This document shows, in pieces, positions 9,623 to 18,994 of a stretch of 64,000 nt of DNA. This DNA is from Bacteroidota bacterium (lineage in GTDB: Bacteria; Bacteroidota; Bacteroidia; Bacteroidales; JAAUTT01). The notes below the pieces were generated by a model. The model saw only the letters and a list, made by a program, of their open reading frames with translations, did not search any database and was not told where the DNA came from. The position numbers were made by a program, and so were the translations under genes. Positions within the stretch are counted from its first letter, which is position 1; each line of letters begins with the position of its first letter. The stretch lies in assembly GCA_023429135.1 (NCBI GenBank), contig JAEYWD010000062.1, positions 1 to 64,000 on the forward strand, given 5' to 3'.

Positions 9623-10689
9623 AACGAAACTTACTATTTACATTATTATTAATACCATTTTTTGCATTTTCTCAGGTAAACGAGATCACGTTTAACCATC
9701 AGCGAATCAACTTTTCGGCTGCTCCCCGGACGACAATCAATCCAATGTCGATAAAAATGTGGGATAATTATAACAATGGAGGACCATCCACTTATGGTAC
9801 GGTACTTGAATTTTATGGATTTGGTAACCACCAAACCGGGCAACTCTATTTTGGCGGGTGGGATAATTCCAGAATAAGATACCGGGAAGCCTTTTATGCC
9901 CAAAATACCTGGTCGGAATGGACGACATTGCTTGATTCGAAAAATGATGTTGAGTCAGGTGGGAATTTAAAGATAAGTGGAGCAGGTCACCATTTTATTG
10001 CATCTGGCAACTTTGGAATAGGAACAACTCAACCTGCTTCCAAATTAGAAATTGTTGGTCCCGTCGGTGATTACAATACAGCCCGGGCCTTGTCTATTAC
10101 AGTTAATGGCACCAGCAATGTGTATAAAGATCAGGTTATAATTCAAGCAGGAACAATTGATTACTCTAATAAATATGGTGTAGCATTTGCTGGACATGGA
10201 CATCATAGAGGAGGGTTGTATGCAGAAAGTATTGGCAATATAAATTCTAAGGGTCGAATAACCTTGTGGGCAAGGTCAGATGGAAATGAGGAGGGGATTA
10301 TACAACTAGATGGTAGGGTTGGAATAGGTACCAACCGGCCCCAAAACGCCCTTGATGTCAACGGCACCATTCATGCCCGCGAAGTTAAAGTAGACCTTAC
10401 CGGCTGGAGTGACTTTGTTTTTCATCCCTCGTACCAGCTAAAACCGTTAACGGAAGTGGAAAAGTTTATCAAAACCAACGGCCATTTGCAGGATATTCCT
10501 TCGGCCACCGAAGTAGAGAAAAATGGGGTAAATGTGGGTGAGATGCACGCCAAGCTGCTGCAGAAGGTAGAGGAGTTGACGTTGTATGTGATTGAGCTGA
10601 AGAAGGAGAATACAGCATTAAAAAACAAGATTCTTGAGCAGGAGCGAAATTATGAAATAATAAATGAAAAGCTTTCAATTATTAAATAG
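9619..10689 (+). CDS. Tail-fibre-like exported protein
   Basis: A 356-residue protein with a signal peptide (MKRNLLFTLLLIPFFAFSQ). The body resembles phage or cell-surface fibre proteins. It includes a 'TWSEWTTLL' segment like those in phage pyocin-knob domains (residues ~90-105), two 'GIGT' repeats (FGIGTTQPASKLEI and VGIGTNRPQNALDV), and the shared C-terminal module FVFHPSYQLKPL ... GVNVGEMHAKLLQKVEELTLYVIE. A coiled coil closes the chain. The terminal module is nearly identical at the DNA level to those at ~218-480 and ~1600-1860, although the bodies differ completely. It is probably co-transcribed with the gene 16 bp downstream. Confidence 0.82.
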   Translation: MKRNLLFTLLLIPFFAFSQVNEITFNHQRINFSAAPRTTINPMSIKMWDNYNNGGPSTYGTVLEFYGFGNHQTGQLYFGGWDNSRIRYREAFYAQNTWSEWTTLLDSKNDVESGGNLKISGAGHHFIASGNFGIGTTQPASKLEIVGPVGDYNTARALSITVNGTSNVYKDQVIIQAGTIDYSNKYGVAFAGHGHHRGGLYAESIGNINSKGRITLWARSDGNEEGIIQLDGRVGIGTNRPQNALDVNGTIHAREVKVDLTGWSDFVFHPSYQLKPLTEVEKFIKTNGHLQDIPSATEVEKNGVNVGEMHAKLLQKVEELTLYVIELKKENTALKNKILEQERNYEIINEKLSIIK

Positions 10690-10705
10690 TAAATCATAAG
10701 TAACA

Positions 10706-11806
10706 ATGATAAAAAAAATCGTAAGTCTTGCTTTATTTATAGGGATATCATGTTTTAGTTATAGCCAAACTGATAATTACTTTAGAATAACATTTGTTAA
10801 GTCTTTCCCAAATGGTCAGTCTAATCAGGTTATATATATTAACTTCCCTGATGTTACATTGTGGGGAAATGTTGAAGTAACCATTAACGGAGGATATAAT
10901 TGGCAGCTAAATACAGGACAACTTACAAAAAGATTTGCTTTTATTTACAACGCAGGTGGTTACTTCAATCAGAAAGCTGAAATACCAGTTGCATTTGGTG
11001 ATTTAGCCAACCAATGGAGTATTGGGGATTATGATTTGGTAAATCACCGTATACCTATTTATCACCTTGTTGCCACTGGCAACGACATAACGATCCAGAT
11101 AGAGGGACTTTTGCAACATAGTAGTTGTTTAAGCTCTATTAAATCAAATCTTAACGTTAGTGATCCAGTAATATTGCCAAATAGTGTTCAAAGACAATAT
11201 ATGAATATAATGCAGGATCGAGTAGGAATAGGAGAAACTAATCCCTTGGCACAACTACATCTGGCAGATATTTACCCGTCAGGAGGTAAGAATTTTATAA
11301 TTGGAGATGATACTTATCTTACTGATGTAGATGTTGCCAATACTCTAGGATTATATGGAAATCAAAATTCGGATCAGGCAGGTTTAAGGCTGGGAAGCTC
11401 TGGTTCTTTAATTTTTGGAGTTAATAGCAATATTCTTATTGGTAAAAACTCCCAAACCGATACGGGGAAAAAATACAAACTTGATGTAGAAGGCCCCATC
11501 CGCGCTAACGAAATCGTTGTCAACACCACCGGTGCCGACTTTGTCTTCGAGCCCACCTACAAGCTTCGCCCCCTCTCCGAACTCGAAACATTTATACGCA
11601 CAAACAAACACCTGCCCGATATTGCTCCAGCCAAAGAAATGCAGGAAAATGGTGTAAGCGCCGGGGAGATGCAAACCAAGCTGCTGCAAAAGGTGGAGGA
11701 GCTGACACTATATGTGATTGAGCAAGAGAAGAAATATGTTAAACTGCAAAGTCAGTTTGACGCACAAAAAGAAGAAATAAAACAACTTAAACAATTAAAT
11801 AAATAG
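10706..11806 (+). CDS. Tail-fibre-like exported protein, divergent member
   Basis: A 366-residue protein with a signal peptide ending near CFSYSQ. The first ~150 residues form a beta-rich domain of unknown type (FRITFVKSFPNG ... IPIYHLVATGND). A 'VGIGETNPLAQLHL' repeat follows. The C-terminal module is a diverged version of the shared cassette (KLDVEGPIRANEI, FVFEPTYKLRPLSELE, GVSAGEMQTKLLQKVEELTLYVIE) plus a lysine-glutamate coiled coil. This member is clearly older than the near-identical cassettes at 218, 1600 and 10340. It probably forms a surface trimer (inference). Confidence 0.8.
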   Translation: MIKKIVSLALFIGISCFSYSQTDNYFRITFVKSFPNGQSNQVIYINFPDVTLWGNVEVTINGGYNWQLNTGQLTKRFAFIYNAGGYFNQKAEIPVAFGDLANQWSIGDYDLVNHRIPIYHLVATGNDITIQIEGLLQHSSCLSSIKSNLNVSDPVILPNSVQRQYMNIMQDRVGIGETNPLAQLHLADIYPSGGKNFIIGDDTYLTDVDVANTLGLYGNQNSDQAGLRLGSSGSLIFGVNSNILIGKNSQTDTGKKYKLDVEGPIRANEIVVNTTGADFVFEPTYKLRPLSELETFIRTNKHLPDIAPAKEMQENGVSAGEMQTKLLQKVEELTLYVIEQEKKYVKLQSQFDAQKEEIKQLKQLNK

Positions 11807-12000
11807 TGAAGGCTGTGAAAATAAGAATACTTCTTTGTTTAACCTTTTTGGGAGCTGTATTAATTGGAAATGCACAAAACAATACCAGTACAGTTGGGTT
11901 TTTTACTAATCTAAAATCCAGTGGATATAACGCCTTAACAATTGGCAATAATATAGCTGGATATGCCCCCCAGATGGGCGTAGTTTGCAATAACATTTAA
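11806..12000 (+). pseudogene. Truncated exported protein, 5' remnant of a tail-fibre-like gene
   Basis: The frame starts at a GTG overlapping the preceding stop; a second GTG lies at 11815. It encodes a good signal peptide (KIRILLCLTFLGAVLIGNAQ) followed by only ~40 residues. The last residues (MGVVCNNI) are encoded by the dispersed repeat that also occurs at 8780-8803, so the original gene appears to have been cut where the repeat begins. The rest, including the C-terminal cassette, is missing. It could still make a 60-residue exported peptide, but a broken family member is the simpler reading. Confidence 0.6.
11973..11998 (+). repeat. Dispersed repeat copy 2
   Basis: GATGGGCGTAGTTTGC followed by AATAACATTT, matching the copy at 8780-8803. 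It marks the 3' break of the truncated gene that ends at 12000. Confidence 0.6.
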
Positions 12001-12007
12001 TCGGAGC

Positions 12008-12058
12008 AGTTGGGCGAAGTATTTACTTCGCCCAACTATTTCGGTAGCATTTGCTACC
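12008..12058. repeat. Pair of strong palindromes, possible bidirectional terminator
   Basis: 12008-12037 is a hairpin with perfect 14-bp arms (AGTTGGGCGAAGTA and its complement) and a 2-nt loop. 12043-12058 has 7-bp arms GGTAGCA/TGCTACC. A third palindrome sits at 12190-12207 (TCGTAGC, GAAT loop, GCTACGA). They lie between convergent genes and may end both transcripts, although T runs are weak. Confidence 0.6.
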
Positions 12059-12227
12059 CAAGAGATAAAAGGAAATGGGTCGTGTGGATTGGTGTTGTTG
12101 AAATATTGGTAATACTAACAGTCGCTTCAAATAGATTTTTGTGTAGCCAAGGAAAACGGTAAAATAGCGAATGCTATTGAAATAGAATATCGTAGCGAAT
12201 GCTACGACAAACGGAGGTATCTTAAAT

Positions 12228-14786
12228 TTATTTTTTTACATACACCCACCCCTTAAAAACCTTATTTTCAGGAACGGTCAAAATATACCAATAAGTACCT
12301 TCGTTTAATTCGCCCTTGCTGTTTCTTCCGTCCCAGTCGCTATTATAATTAGGGGAGCTGTAAATTAATTGATCCTTGTTGTTGTAAACTTTTAGAACAC
12401 TGCCAGGCTTCAACCCTTTTATTTCAAAATAGTCGTTAAACCCGTCGCCATTGGGTGTAAAAACATTGGGGATAACCACATCCAGTTCAATGTAGGTAAT
12501 TTTAAATTCTTCCTGAAAGGGGCATCGCCATTTATCAAATATTTCAACCAGGTAATCGGCGGTTTCGGTTGCAAATAGCGTAGGATCATCGCAATCTGTG
12601 CAACTTAGGCCAGTTGTTTTGTTCCAGCTATAACCCTTAAAACTTTCGGTAAGCTTGAGCGGGATTTCAGTATTATAGTGAATTACGGTGTCCAGGCGCA
12701 GTATTGGTTTTCCCGACTGGATGGTGTCGCAGTTCCTGATGCGTACCATGTACTTGTTTTTAGAAACACAATTAAAGCTGTCGGTAAGGCTGGCAATATA
12801 TTGCACTGGGCCTGTTATGGTAGCTTCTGGTTTGGAACATGTGTTGCAATTTAAGCCTGTAATGGGCTGCCATAAATAAAATTTGCTTTTAGGAGATTCG
12901 AAGCTGATTTTTTGTTCAGGATAGGCAATGGTATCCAATGCCAGTTTTGGAGAAACAAGGGTGCTGCTGTCGCAGTGGTTGGTCAATTTAAACCTTTCCG
13001 TCAACTGGCATAGATATTTATCCGTTAATGTTACCATATATTCTGTATTGTCATAAATCCGGGCGTTTGTAATCTGGCAGGTATCGCACCTGAGGCCAAC
13101 GGTTGGAGTCCATTTATACCTTTTGGCCACTGAGGCTTTTAACGGAATGGTATGGCCGGGAGTAATCAGGGTGTCAAGCATCAACTTGTTGCGATACTTT
13201 ACAATGGTATCGCAATCGCGCATTTTGATCACGAACTTTTCGCGTGGAGTGCAATAATACTTATCCGTATAGGTTACTTCATAAGTAATTGTATCGTTAA
13301 TGGTAGCCACAGGAGACTGACAGGAGGAACAATTTAAATCCTTGTATGGAGACCATTTATGTATATAGCCTTCCGGAGCTGTAAGGGTTATATTTTCTCC
13401 AGGATAATCAGCTTTTAAAATGTTCGTTTTTACGTCGGTATTGCATTTTTTCTTCAGCTTAAAGCGTTCCTTTCTCATACATCCATAAGTATCCATAAGC
13501 ACAGCGGTAATCTCGGTATCGTCGCTGATGGAAACAGTGGCATCACGATTGTTTTTCCCGGTAATGATGTTATTGCGGGGATACCACCAGTATAATTCCG
13601 CTTCGGAAGCTGAGGCTTTTAAGTTAACAGGAACTCCCGGGTAAACCAGCGTGTCGAGCCTGAGTACATCCGGTTTTTTGGTAACAGTATCGCAGTTAAC
13701 GGCCAAACAGGGGCGTGGCATTAATTCCGGTTCTTCGAGGCGGAAATTTGTAAAGTTTCCCAATTGTCCATTGTCATTATTCCCCCACCGCCAAAAAGCT
13801 CCTCCTTGGGTTTTAACAAAGGTTGAAACACTATTCTCCCAACCCGATATAGCAACATGTTCCACATTGTTAAGGGTTTCGACTTTAGTTAAATTTCCAT
13901 TATCAAAGAGTGTAGCATTATCATGAACATACAAAGTCCCATCGTTCTTTATTGCTGCAAAATTCCATAACTCGTCGTAGATAGACTTTACATCTGAGAT
14001 TTTAAGCTTATAAGGCAAAGAAATATCTGGCTGGTAATAATCGTTTAAAGTTCCCCATATCCATACTGTACCATCGTCTTTCAAGGCGTAACCTCTATAA
14101 CCTCCCGCAGCAATATCAACTATATTACTCAGCGTAGATACTTTTCTGGGCTTATACCTATAGGCGTGACCAGTATGAGGTTTGTCGCCGTCCAGCCAAT
14201 TGCTTCCCCATGTCCAGACAGTACCATCGTTGCATAATGCAACCACAGCATCGGCTCCTGCCTCTACTTTTTTGACGTTTTCAATTTCAACCTTGATAAT
14301 TGTGTCTTTGTATCCCCAATAACCTGGTTCTATTTCAGGAGTATCACCCCAGATCCAGACTGTACCATCGGCTCTTAAAGCGACATAATACAAATAACTC
14401 TTATGAAAATTAGAGGTTGCAGAAAAGCTTGATGTAATGCCTATCACACTATCGATTGGAATCTTTTTTAGAGAATACTGATCGTATCTGTTCCATTGCC
14501 AGAGCGTTCCGTCAGAACGTATAGCCATATGTCCAATACCATCCACATTAGTAATACTATAAAGACCTTTAACTTTAACCGGCATATAGCGGGTTGTGTA
14601 AGTTCCATCTCCAAGGTCGCCGTAAACATTGTTGCCCATAGCCGAAACAGTACTATCCTCACAAATATAAAAAACATTACTGTTGCTTAGTCCAACACTT
14701 AGCTTCTGTGCTAAAATAATGGAACTGAGGCTGGCGAACAGCAACATTAATGTGGTTCTAAAAAGTAGTATGTTAGCGTTTGTCAT
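12228..14786 (-). CDS. RCC1-like repeat protein with T9SS type B sorting domain
   Basis: An 852-residue protein with a signal peptide ending in SIILAQ. Residues ~30-350 contain RCC1-type propeller repeats ('ALRADGTVWIWGDT', 'ALCNDGTVWTWGSN', 'ALKDDGTVWIWGT'). Then come five related ~75-residue Ig-like units, each with a 'C-(N/S)-x-C' pair and a 'Y-x-V-x-x-(T/F)-D-K' end. The last ~90 residues (IPNVFTPNGDGFNDYF ... WDGRNSKGELNEGTYWYIL) are a gliding-motility/CHU_C type B sorting domain, so secretion by T9SS is expected. It lies 9 bp after a PorP/SprF gene, the usual partner for type B cargo. The propeller probably serves binding at the cell surface. Confidence 0.88.
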   Translation of the reverse strand: MTNANILLFRTTLMLLFASLSSIILAQKLSVGLSNSNVFYICEDSTVSAMGNNVYGDLGDGTYTTRYMPVKVKGLYSITNVDGIGHMAIRSDGTLWQWNRYDQYSLKKIPIDSVIGITSSFSATSNFHKSYLYYVALRADGTVWIWGDTPEIEPGYWGYKDTIIKVEIENVKKVEAGADAVVALCNDGTVWTWGSNWLDGDKPHTGHAYRYKPRKVSTLSNIVDIAAGGYRGYALKDDGTVWIWGTLNDYYQPDISLPYKLKISDVKSIYDELWNFAAIKNDGTLYVHDNATLFDNGNLTKVETLNNVEHVAISGWENSVSTFVKTQGGAFWRWGNNDNGQLGNFTNFRLEEPELMPRPCLAVNCDTVTKKPDVLRLDTLVYPGVPVNLKASASEAELYWWYPRNNIITGKNNRDATVSISDDTEITAVLMDTYGCMRKERFKLKKKCNTDVKTNILKADYPGENITLTAPEGYIHKWSPYKDLNCSSCQSPVATINDTITYEVTYTDKYYCTPREKFVIKMRDCDTIVKYRNKLMLDTLITPGHTIPLKASVAKRYKWTPTVGLRCDTCQITNARIYDNTEYMVTLTDKYLCQLTERFKLTNHCDSSTLVSPKLALDTIAYPEQKISFESPKSKFYLWQPITGLNCNTCSKPEATITGPVQYIASLTDSFNCVSKNKYMVRIRNCDTIQSGKPILRLDTVIHYNTEIPLKLTESFKGYSWNKTTGLSCTDCDDPTLFATETADYLVEIFDKWRCPFQEEFKITYIELDVVIPNVFTPNGDGFNDYFEIKGLKPGSVLKVYNNKDQLIYSSPNYNSDWDGRNSKGELNEGTYWYILTVPENKVFKGWVYVKK

Positions 14787-14795
14787 TTTGTGCCA

Positions 14796-15752
14796 TTAAT
14801 GTTTGTTAATCAATGCTGCTATATCAGCTCGTAAAGAGAGGGACTGGTTCCCGGAATAATATGCAGAGAGCCCCTGTGTACCCACTGCATAGGAATAACC
14901 TAAATGAACTGCTTTAGTAACACTGATGCATATACCAGCAAGTAATGAGTTGTAATTCTGATAAGAGAGTAGGAGCCAGTTGCGGTTCCGAAAAACAACC
15001 CTGCAATTGAAATCTGCTGAAAAGTTTTCCTGGGAGAATTTCCATAAATACAAGGCAGGTTCAATCTTATAGGTGGAATTGATTTTAAAAATATAACCGC
15101 CATGGGCAACCACACTAGGAAATGAATTTTTGTGATCCATTGTTTTGTTAAGATTCACGATATTGTTTAAAGCTAATCCTGCAAAAAACCTGGGATTATG
15201 GAAAATAATACCAAAATTTACTTCTGGAACAATGGCTTTGTTGTTATTGTATAATTCCGGATCTCCTGCATTTGCCGGTTTAAAAAGCTGGGTATTTAAA
15301 TAGTGCTGGGTTACTGAGCCAGATAACCCCAACGATAAACGATTTTCGCGAAAAGGGATATGGTAGGCATAAGCAAATAAGAGGCCTGTATGTTTCAATG
15401 GGCCATTGTTATCATTGTAAACTGTTAAGCCAATACCTACCCGGTCGGCAATATTTATTACAGGCCGGTTAATAAACATGTTTTCATCATAGAAATTTTC
15501 TTCTCCAAGTCGAAGGCTGTTACTAAAAACCTGGCCAGAAGGTGAACCATTAACGCCCATCCATTTTTTAGAAACTGTTACCTGTGATAAAAAACTACCA
15601 TCGGATCCCGCTGCAGCAGGGTTGATATTGTATAAATGGCTATTCAGATAATTTGTAAGTAAACTTATATTTTGGGCAGAAACGTTATTGCAACAGAAAA
15701 ATGCAATTAAAAGTTTGGGGATTATATACTTGATTAGGAGCTTAATATTCAT
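14796..15752 (-). CDS. PorP/SprF family T9SS outer-membrane protein
   Basis: Translation from 15752 gives a 318-residue protein with a good signal peptide (MNIKLLIKYIIPKLLIAFF ... VSAQ). An upstream methionine at 15788 would add 12 residues ahead of it. The family hallmarks are visible: 'NPAAAGSDG' near the N-terminus, 'KKWMGVNGSP', a 'GIGLTVYNDNNGP' turn and regularly alternating beta strands to the end, as in an outer-membrane barrel. In Flavobacterium, SprF is needed to deliver or anchor the type B adhesin SprB. By analogy this protein probably serves the RCC1-like type B protein encoded 9 bp downstream. Confidence 0.85.
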   Translation of the reverse strand: MNIKLLIKYIIPKLLIAFFCCNNVSAQNISLLTNYLNSHLYNINPAAAGSDGSFLSQVTVSKKWMGVNGSPSGQVFSNSLRLGEENFYDENMFINRPVINIADRVGIGLTVYNDNNGPLKHTGLLFAYAYHIPFRENRLSLGLSGSVTQHYLNTQLFKPANAGDPELYNNNKAIVPEVNFGIIFHNPRFFAGLALNNIVNLNKTMDHKNSFPSVVAHGGYIFKINSTYKIEPALYLWKFSQENFSADFNCRVVFRNRNWLLLSYQNYNSLLAGICISVTKAVHLGYSYAVGTQGLSAYYSGNQSLSLRADIAALINKH

Positions 15753-16012
15753 CTTTCCAATAAGGAGCATAGTTAGCTTGTCCGTCAAAAGTAAAAGTCG
15801 GATTTGACTTTTCCAAGATTCCTACAAAAATATATTGAAATTATTACATTTTTAGAAACAGTTCGCCCAGCAATTGTGTTAGTATTTATTGGCTGGTAAT
15901 CCATGATTTATGCTTTTTTCAATCAACAAATATAAAACCATATTCCTAAGTTTCCGGCCCAGTTAAACTGAATTCTTGTATTTTAGCGGGATGATTTATT
16001 AAAAGGGGTTTT

Positions 16013-16618
16013 ATGAATTGGTTAATCATCATCACTTATTGCGGAACATTTGTATTTGCACTCACTGGTGCACTAAAAGCCCGGACGCATAAAATGGATG
16101 TATTTGGTGCTGCCGTTCTTGCTTTTACTAATGCCTATGGTGGAGGAACTATCAGGGATATTCTGCTGGGTATTAAACCTGTAAACTGGCTCGGTGATTA
16201 TGTAGCGCTTGGGTTGGTAATAAGTGCTCTTTTCATAATTCTACTTTTCAAAACTAACATTGATAAGTTTAATCGCACCATATTTATAACCGACGCTATT
16301 GGTTTGGGAATGTTTACCATAGCCGGTATTACGATTAGCTTAAAAATGGGTATCGGTGAAGTTTATTCCGTACTGATGGGGGTAATTACGGCCACATTCG
16401 GGGGACTGATTACTGATGTACTTTGCAGTAACATTCCAGACCTGCTGAAAAACGGAGAAATTTATGCAACGGCCTGCCTGATTGGAGGACTGATATTTGT
16501 TTTGATGCTGCACTTTGGTGTCAATACCGATATTTGCATTGTTACTTGTGTACTGTTGATTGTACTTTTGCGTATTGTTTCAAAGGTGAAAAAGATTTAT
16601 GTTCCGAGATTCCGGTAG
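16013..16618 (+). CDS. TRIC-type cation channel family protein (UPF0126/YicG-like)
   Basis: A 201-residue membrane protein with about seven hydrophobic segments in two related halves. The signature 'YGGGTIRDILLG' is present in the first half and 'TFGGLITDVLC' in the second, as in bacterial homologues of trimeric intracellular cation channels. A strong AAAAGGGG ribosome site precedes the ATG. It stands alone between divergent and convergent neighbours. The family conducts monovalent cations; the physiological role here is not evident from context. Confidence 0.88.
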   Translation: MNWLIIITYCGTFVFALTGALKARTHKMDVFGAAVLAFTNAYGGGTIRDILLGIKPVNWLGDYVALGLVISALFIILLFKTNIDKFNRTIFITDAIGLGMFTIAGITISLKMGIGEVYSVLMGVITATFGGLITDVLCSNIPDLLKNGEIYATACLIGGLIFVLMLHFGVNTDICIVTCVLLIVLLRIVSKVKKIYVPRFR

Positions 16619-16692
16619 ATTACAGGAAAGATCGACAGTTTTAAAAGCATTAAATATCATTGGATACTAAAGCGGTTTAAAAAGGGCAACTA

Positions 16693-18897
16693 TTAAAACA
16701 TATATCCGATTTTTATTTCGCTATACAACTTTTTTATATAGTTGCTTTTAGAAACAGAAACCTCTACCGGACCAACAATGGTTCGCATGCCGGCAGCAAT
16801 TCCTATCCCAAAATAGTTCCTCATAAATTTGGGCAGATCTTCAAAATTACCCGAAGTGGTTGCAAAGCACGACTTCAAACTTAAAAACTTATCCTTCCAT
16901 GGTTCAGCTCGTAAGGTCAGGCCAGCAGTAAGTACATTATTACTCATAATAGTCATAAACTTCAAACCTTCAAATGGGATAATATTACTTTCACCAGTAA
17001 TAAATCCGCCAAGAAAATTATAATATGGAACCGGCAAATTATCGATGAAGCTAAACCCGGCATTAGCAGAGGGGACTAATACCAGCCTGCGGGTAAATGG
17101 TATATATTTTGAATACTGGGCTATAACCCGCCAGAAAACTCTGTTCCAGTTCATCAAATTAAAACTTCTGGAATTAATAACATATTTAAGTTCGCCGTAG
17201 AAATTATCACCTTTGACAGGGAAAACAGTCCGGTCCTGTGTATCAAATCTCAATCGTGTATACCAGTTTATAGTCCGCAAATTATAGTTTATAGTGTCGC
17301 CTGCTTCAATTTCTTTATTAATATCAAGTAACTCAACCTGAAATCCGGAACGAATCAGAAATGCTTTGGAAAAAGTTGAAAACAGATCAGCTTCGCTTAA
17401 ATAATGGAAAACATTAAAATTTTCCATTAGTAATCCGTCAGGAGTATAGAATTTAGCCATTAAACTGTTTGCGCCTACTTTAACATTTACCCCGATATTT
17501 GGATGAGCAAAAGTATGGATACTATATTGCACGCTGGCTCCTGGGTATTGGCCAAGTTTTAAATCGAGCATTAACCGAGAACCTTCACCCAGAACATTAC
17601 GGTATGTACCATTCAGAAGAATTGCCGTTTTCAGGTACTGATCGTAATGCATGCTAAACTTAAAATAGTTGAAAGGCTGTTCTTTGAACCTTAAGGTTAG
17701 TTCCGATCCTTTTTCGCCTGGCACAATTTTATAATTTACCCGCTCAAAAAAACGCGTGCCATATAACCGCTCAACTCCAAGCTCGATCTCATCTAATTTG
17801 ATCCACCCTGTATCTTTTATTTCGAAGTTACCTTTTACAAGGTTTCCGGAAACGTTCTCCAAACCTTCATAGTTTATAGCGGTAATATGAATTGAGTCCA
17901 GATCGGCAGGTCGGTTAATTTTTGATGAATACGGATAAATTTTCTTAATTGAGTCGGCCAAAGTCTTTAATTGGGGCATAACTTTTCTGGCGGCCCTTTC
18001 CCCATTGAGTATTAAAGAATCGATATAGTCGAAGCTGAACATATTATAATTCTGAATATCGGGCTTAATCAGAAAGTCGCACATGGCTGCCTGTTCTTTA
18101 TTTGATTTGTCGGCCTGAAAACTCGATACCTGGTCCATAATACGTACCACCGAGTTTAATTCCTCTTTTGTATACAAACTTGCTGATACCTCAACTCCAA
18201 TAATAATATCAGCTCCCATGTCGCGGGCATCCTGAACAGGGAAGTTACGGACAATGCCGCCATCAACCAGAAGCTGACCGTCCAGTTCAATCGGACTGAA
18301 GAATGAAGGTATAGCCATGCTGGCCCTTATGGCATCGGGCAAAAATCCGCTTTTCAGCAATACGGGCTGTACTTTTTCAATGTCCGTGGCAATACATCGG
18401 AATGGGATCGGAAGACTGTCAAAATTTGAAATGGTGTGCACAGGCCAGGTATAGTGGGCCAGCATGGTCGAAACTTTCTGTCCGTCGACCAAAGCCCGTG
18501 GAATAGTTACACGGCCCCTCACAAGTGGGAATTCACCCACATACCGTTCATAATCGTCCTTTTCTTCAATGGAAATGTTTTTTCGTGAAATCTGATCGAG
18601 TAAGATCTCGTTCCAATTAATACGACGGGTAATATACTCGATCTTTTTAGCCGAATAGCCGCAGGAATAGAGTCCACCCACCACGCTTCCCATGCTGGTA
18701 CCGGTTATATAGTCTATAGGTAAGTCGATTTCCTCAAGCACTTTGAGAACTCCAATATGCGCCAGCCCTTTAGCGCCTCCTCCGCTTAAAACCAAACCAA
18801 TCCGCGGACGACGAGAAATGGTATCCTGTGCCAGCAGCTCGGAGTAAACATTAAGACATAGTAATAAAATACAAAAAAAGACAGGTTTTGCCGACAT
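16693..18897 (-). CDS. Patatin-like phospholipase fused to Omp85-type barrel
   Basis: A 734-residue protein with a signal peptide ending near LLAQ. The patatin domain shows the oxyanion loop SGGGAKG (38-44), the nucleophile motif GTSMG (S68) and the catalytic DG of VDGGI (D212). A POTRA-like segment follows at ~325-400. The C-terminal half is a beta-barrel of the bacterial surface antigen/Omp85 class, ending EIKIGYMF. This is the PlpD-like type Vd architecture, in which the barrel holds or exports the lipase. Substrates are likely membrane phospholipids. It appears monocistronic. Confidence 0.9.
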   Translation of the reverse strand: MSAKPVFFCILLLCLNVYSELLAQDTISRRPRIGLVLSGGGAKGLAHIGVLKVLEEIDLPIDYITGTSMGSVVGGLYSCGYSAKKIEYITRRINWNEILLDQISRKNISIEEKDDYERYVGEFPLVRGRVTIPRALVDGQKVSTMLAHYTWPVHTISNFDSLPIPFRCIATDIEKVQPVLLKSGFLPDAIRASMAIPSFFSPIELDGQLLVDGGIVRNFPVQDARDMGADIIIGVEVSASLYTKEELNSVVRIMDQVSSFQADKSNKEQAAMCDFLIKPDIQNYNMFSFDYIDSLILNGERAARKVMPQLKTLADSIKKIYPYSSKINRPADLDSIHITAINYEGLENVSGNLVKGNFEIKDTGWIKLDEIELGVERLYGTRFFERVNYKIVPGEKGSELTLRFKEQPFNYFKFSMHYDQYLKTAILLNGTYRNVLGEGSRLMLDLKLGQYPGASVQYSIHTFAHPNIGVNVKVGANSLMAKFYTPDGLLMENFNVFHYLSEADLFSTFSKAFLIRSGFQVELLDINKEIEAGDTINYNLRTINWYTRLRFDTQDRTVFPVKGDNFYGELKYVINSRSFNLMNWNRVFWRVIAQYSKYIPFTRRLVLVPSANAGFSFIDNLPVPYYNFLGGFITGESNIIPFEGLKFMTIMSNNVLTAGLTLRAEPWKDKFLSLKSCFATTSGNFEDLPKFMRNYFGIGIAAGMRTIVGPVEVSVSKSNYIKKLYSEIKIGYMF

Positions 18898-18994
18898 ATT
18901 ATTAAATCAAAAATCTACAGGTATAGAAGTCTGTAAATATAAAGTTAGAAATTAACTTCTTTGTTAAACCTATTCATTTAAAAAATCTGAGCTG

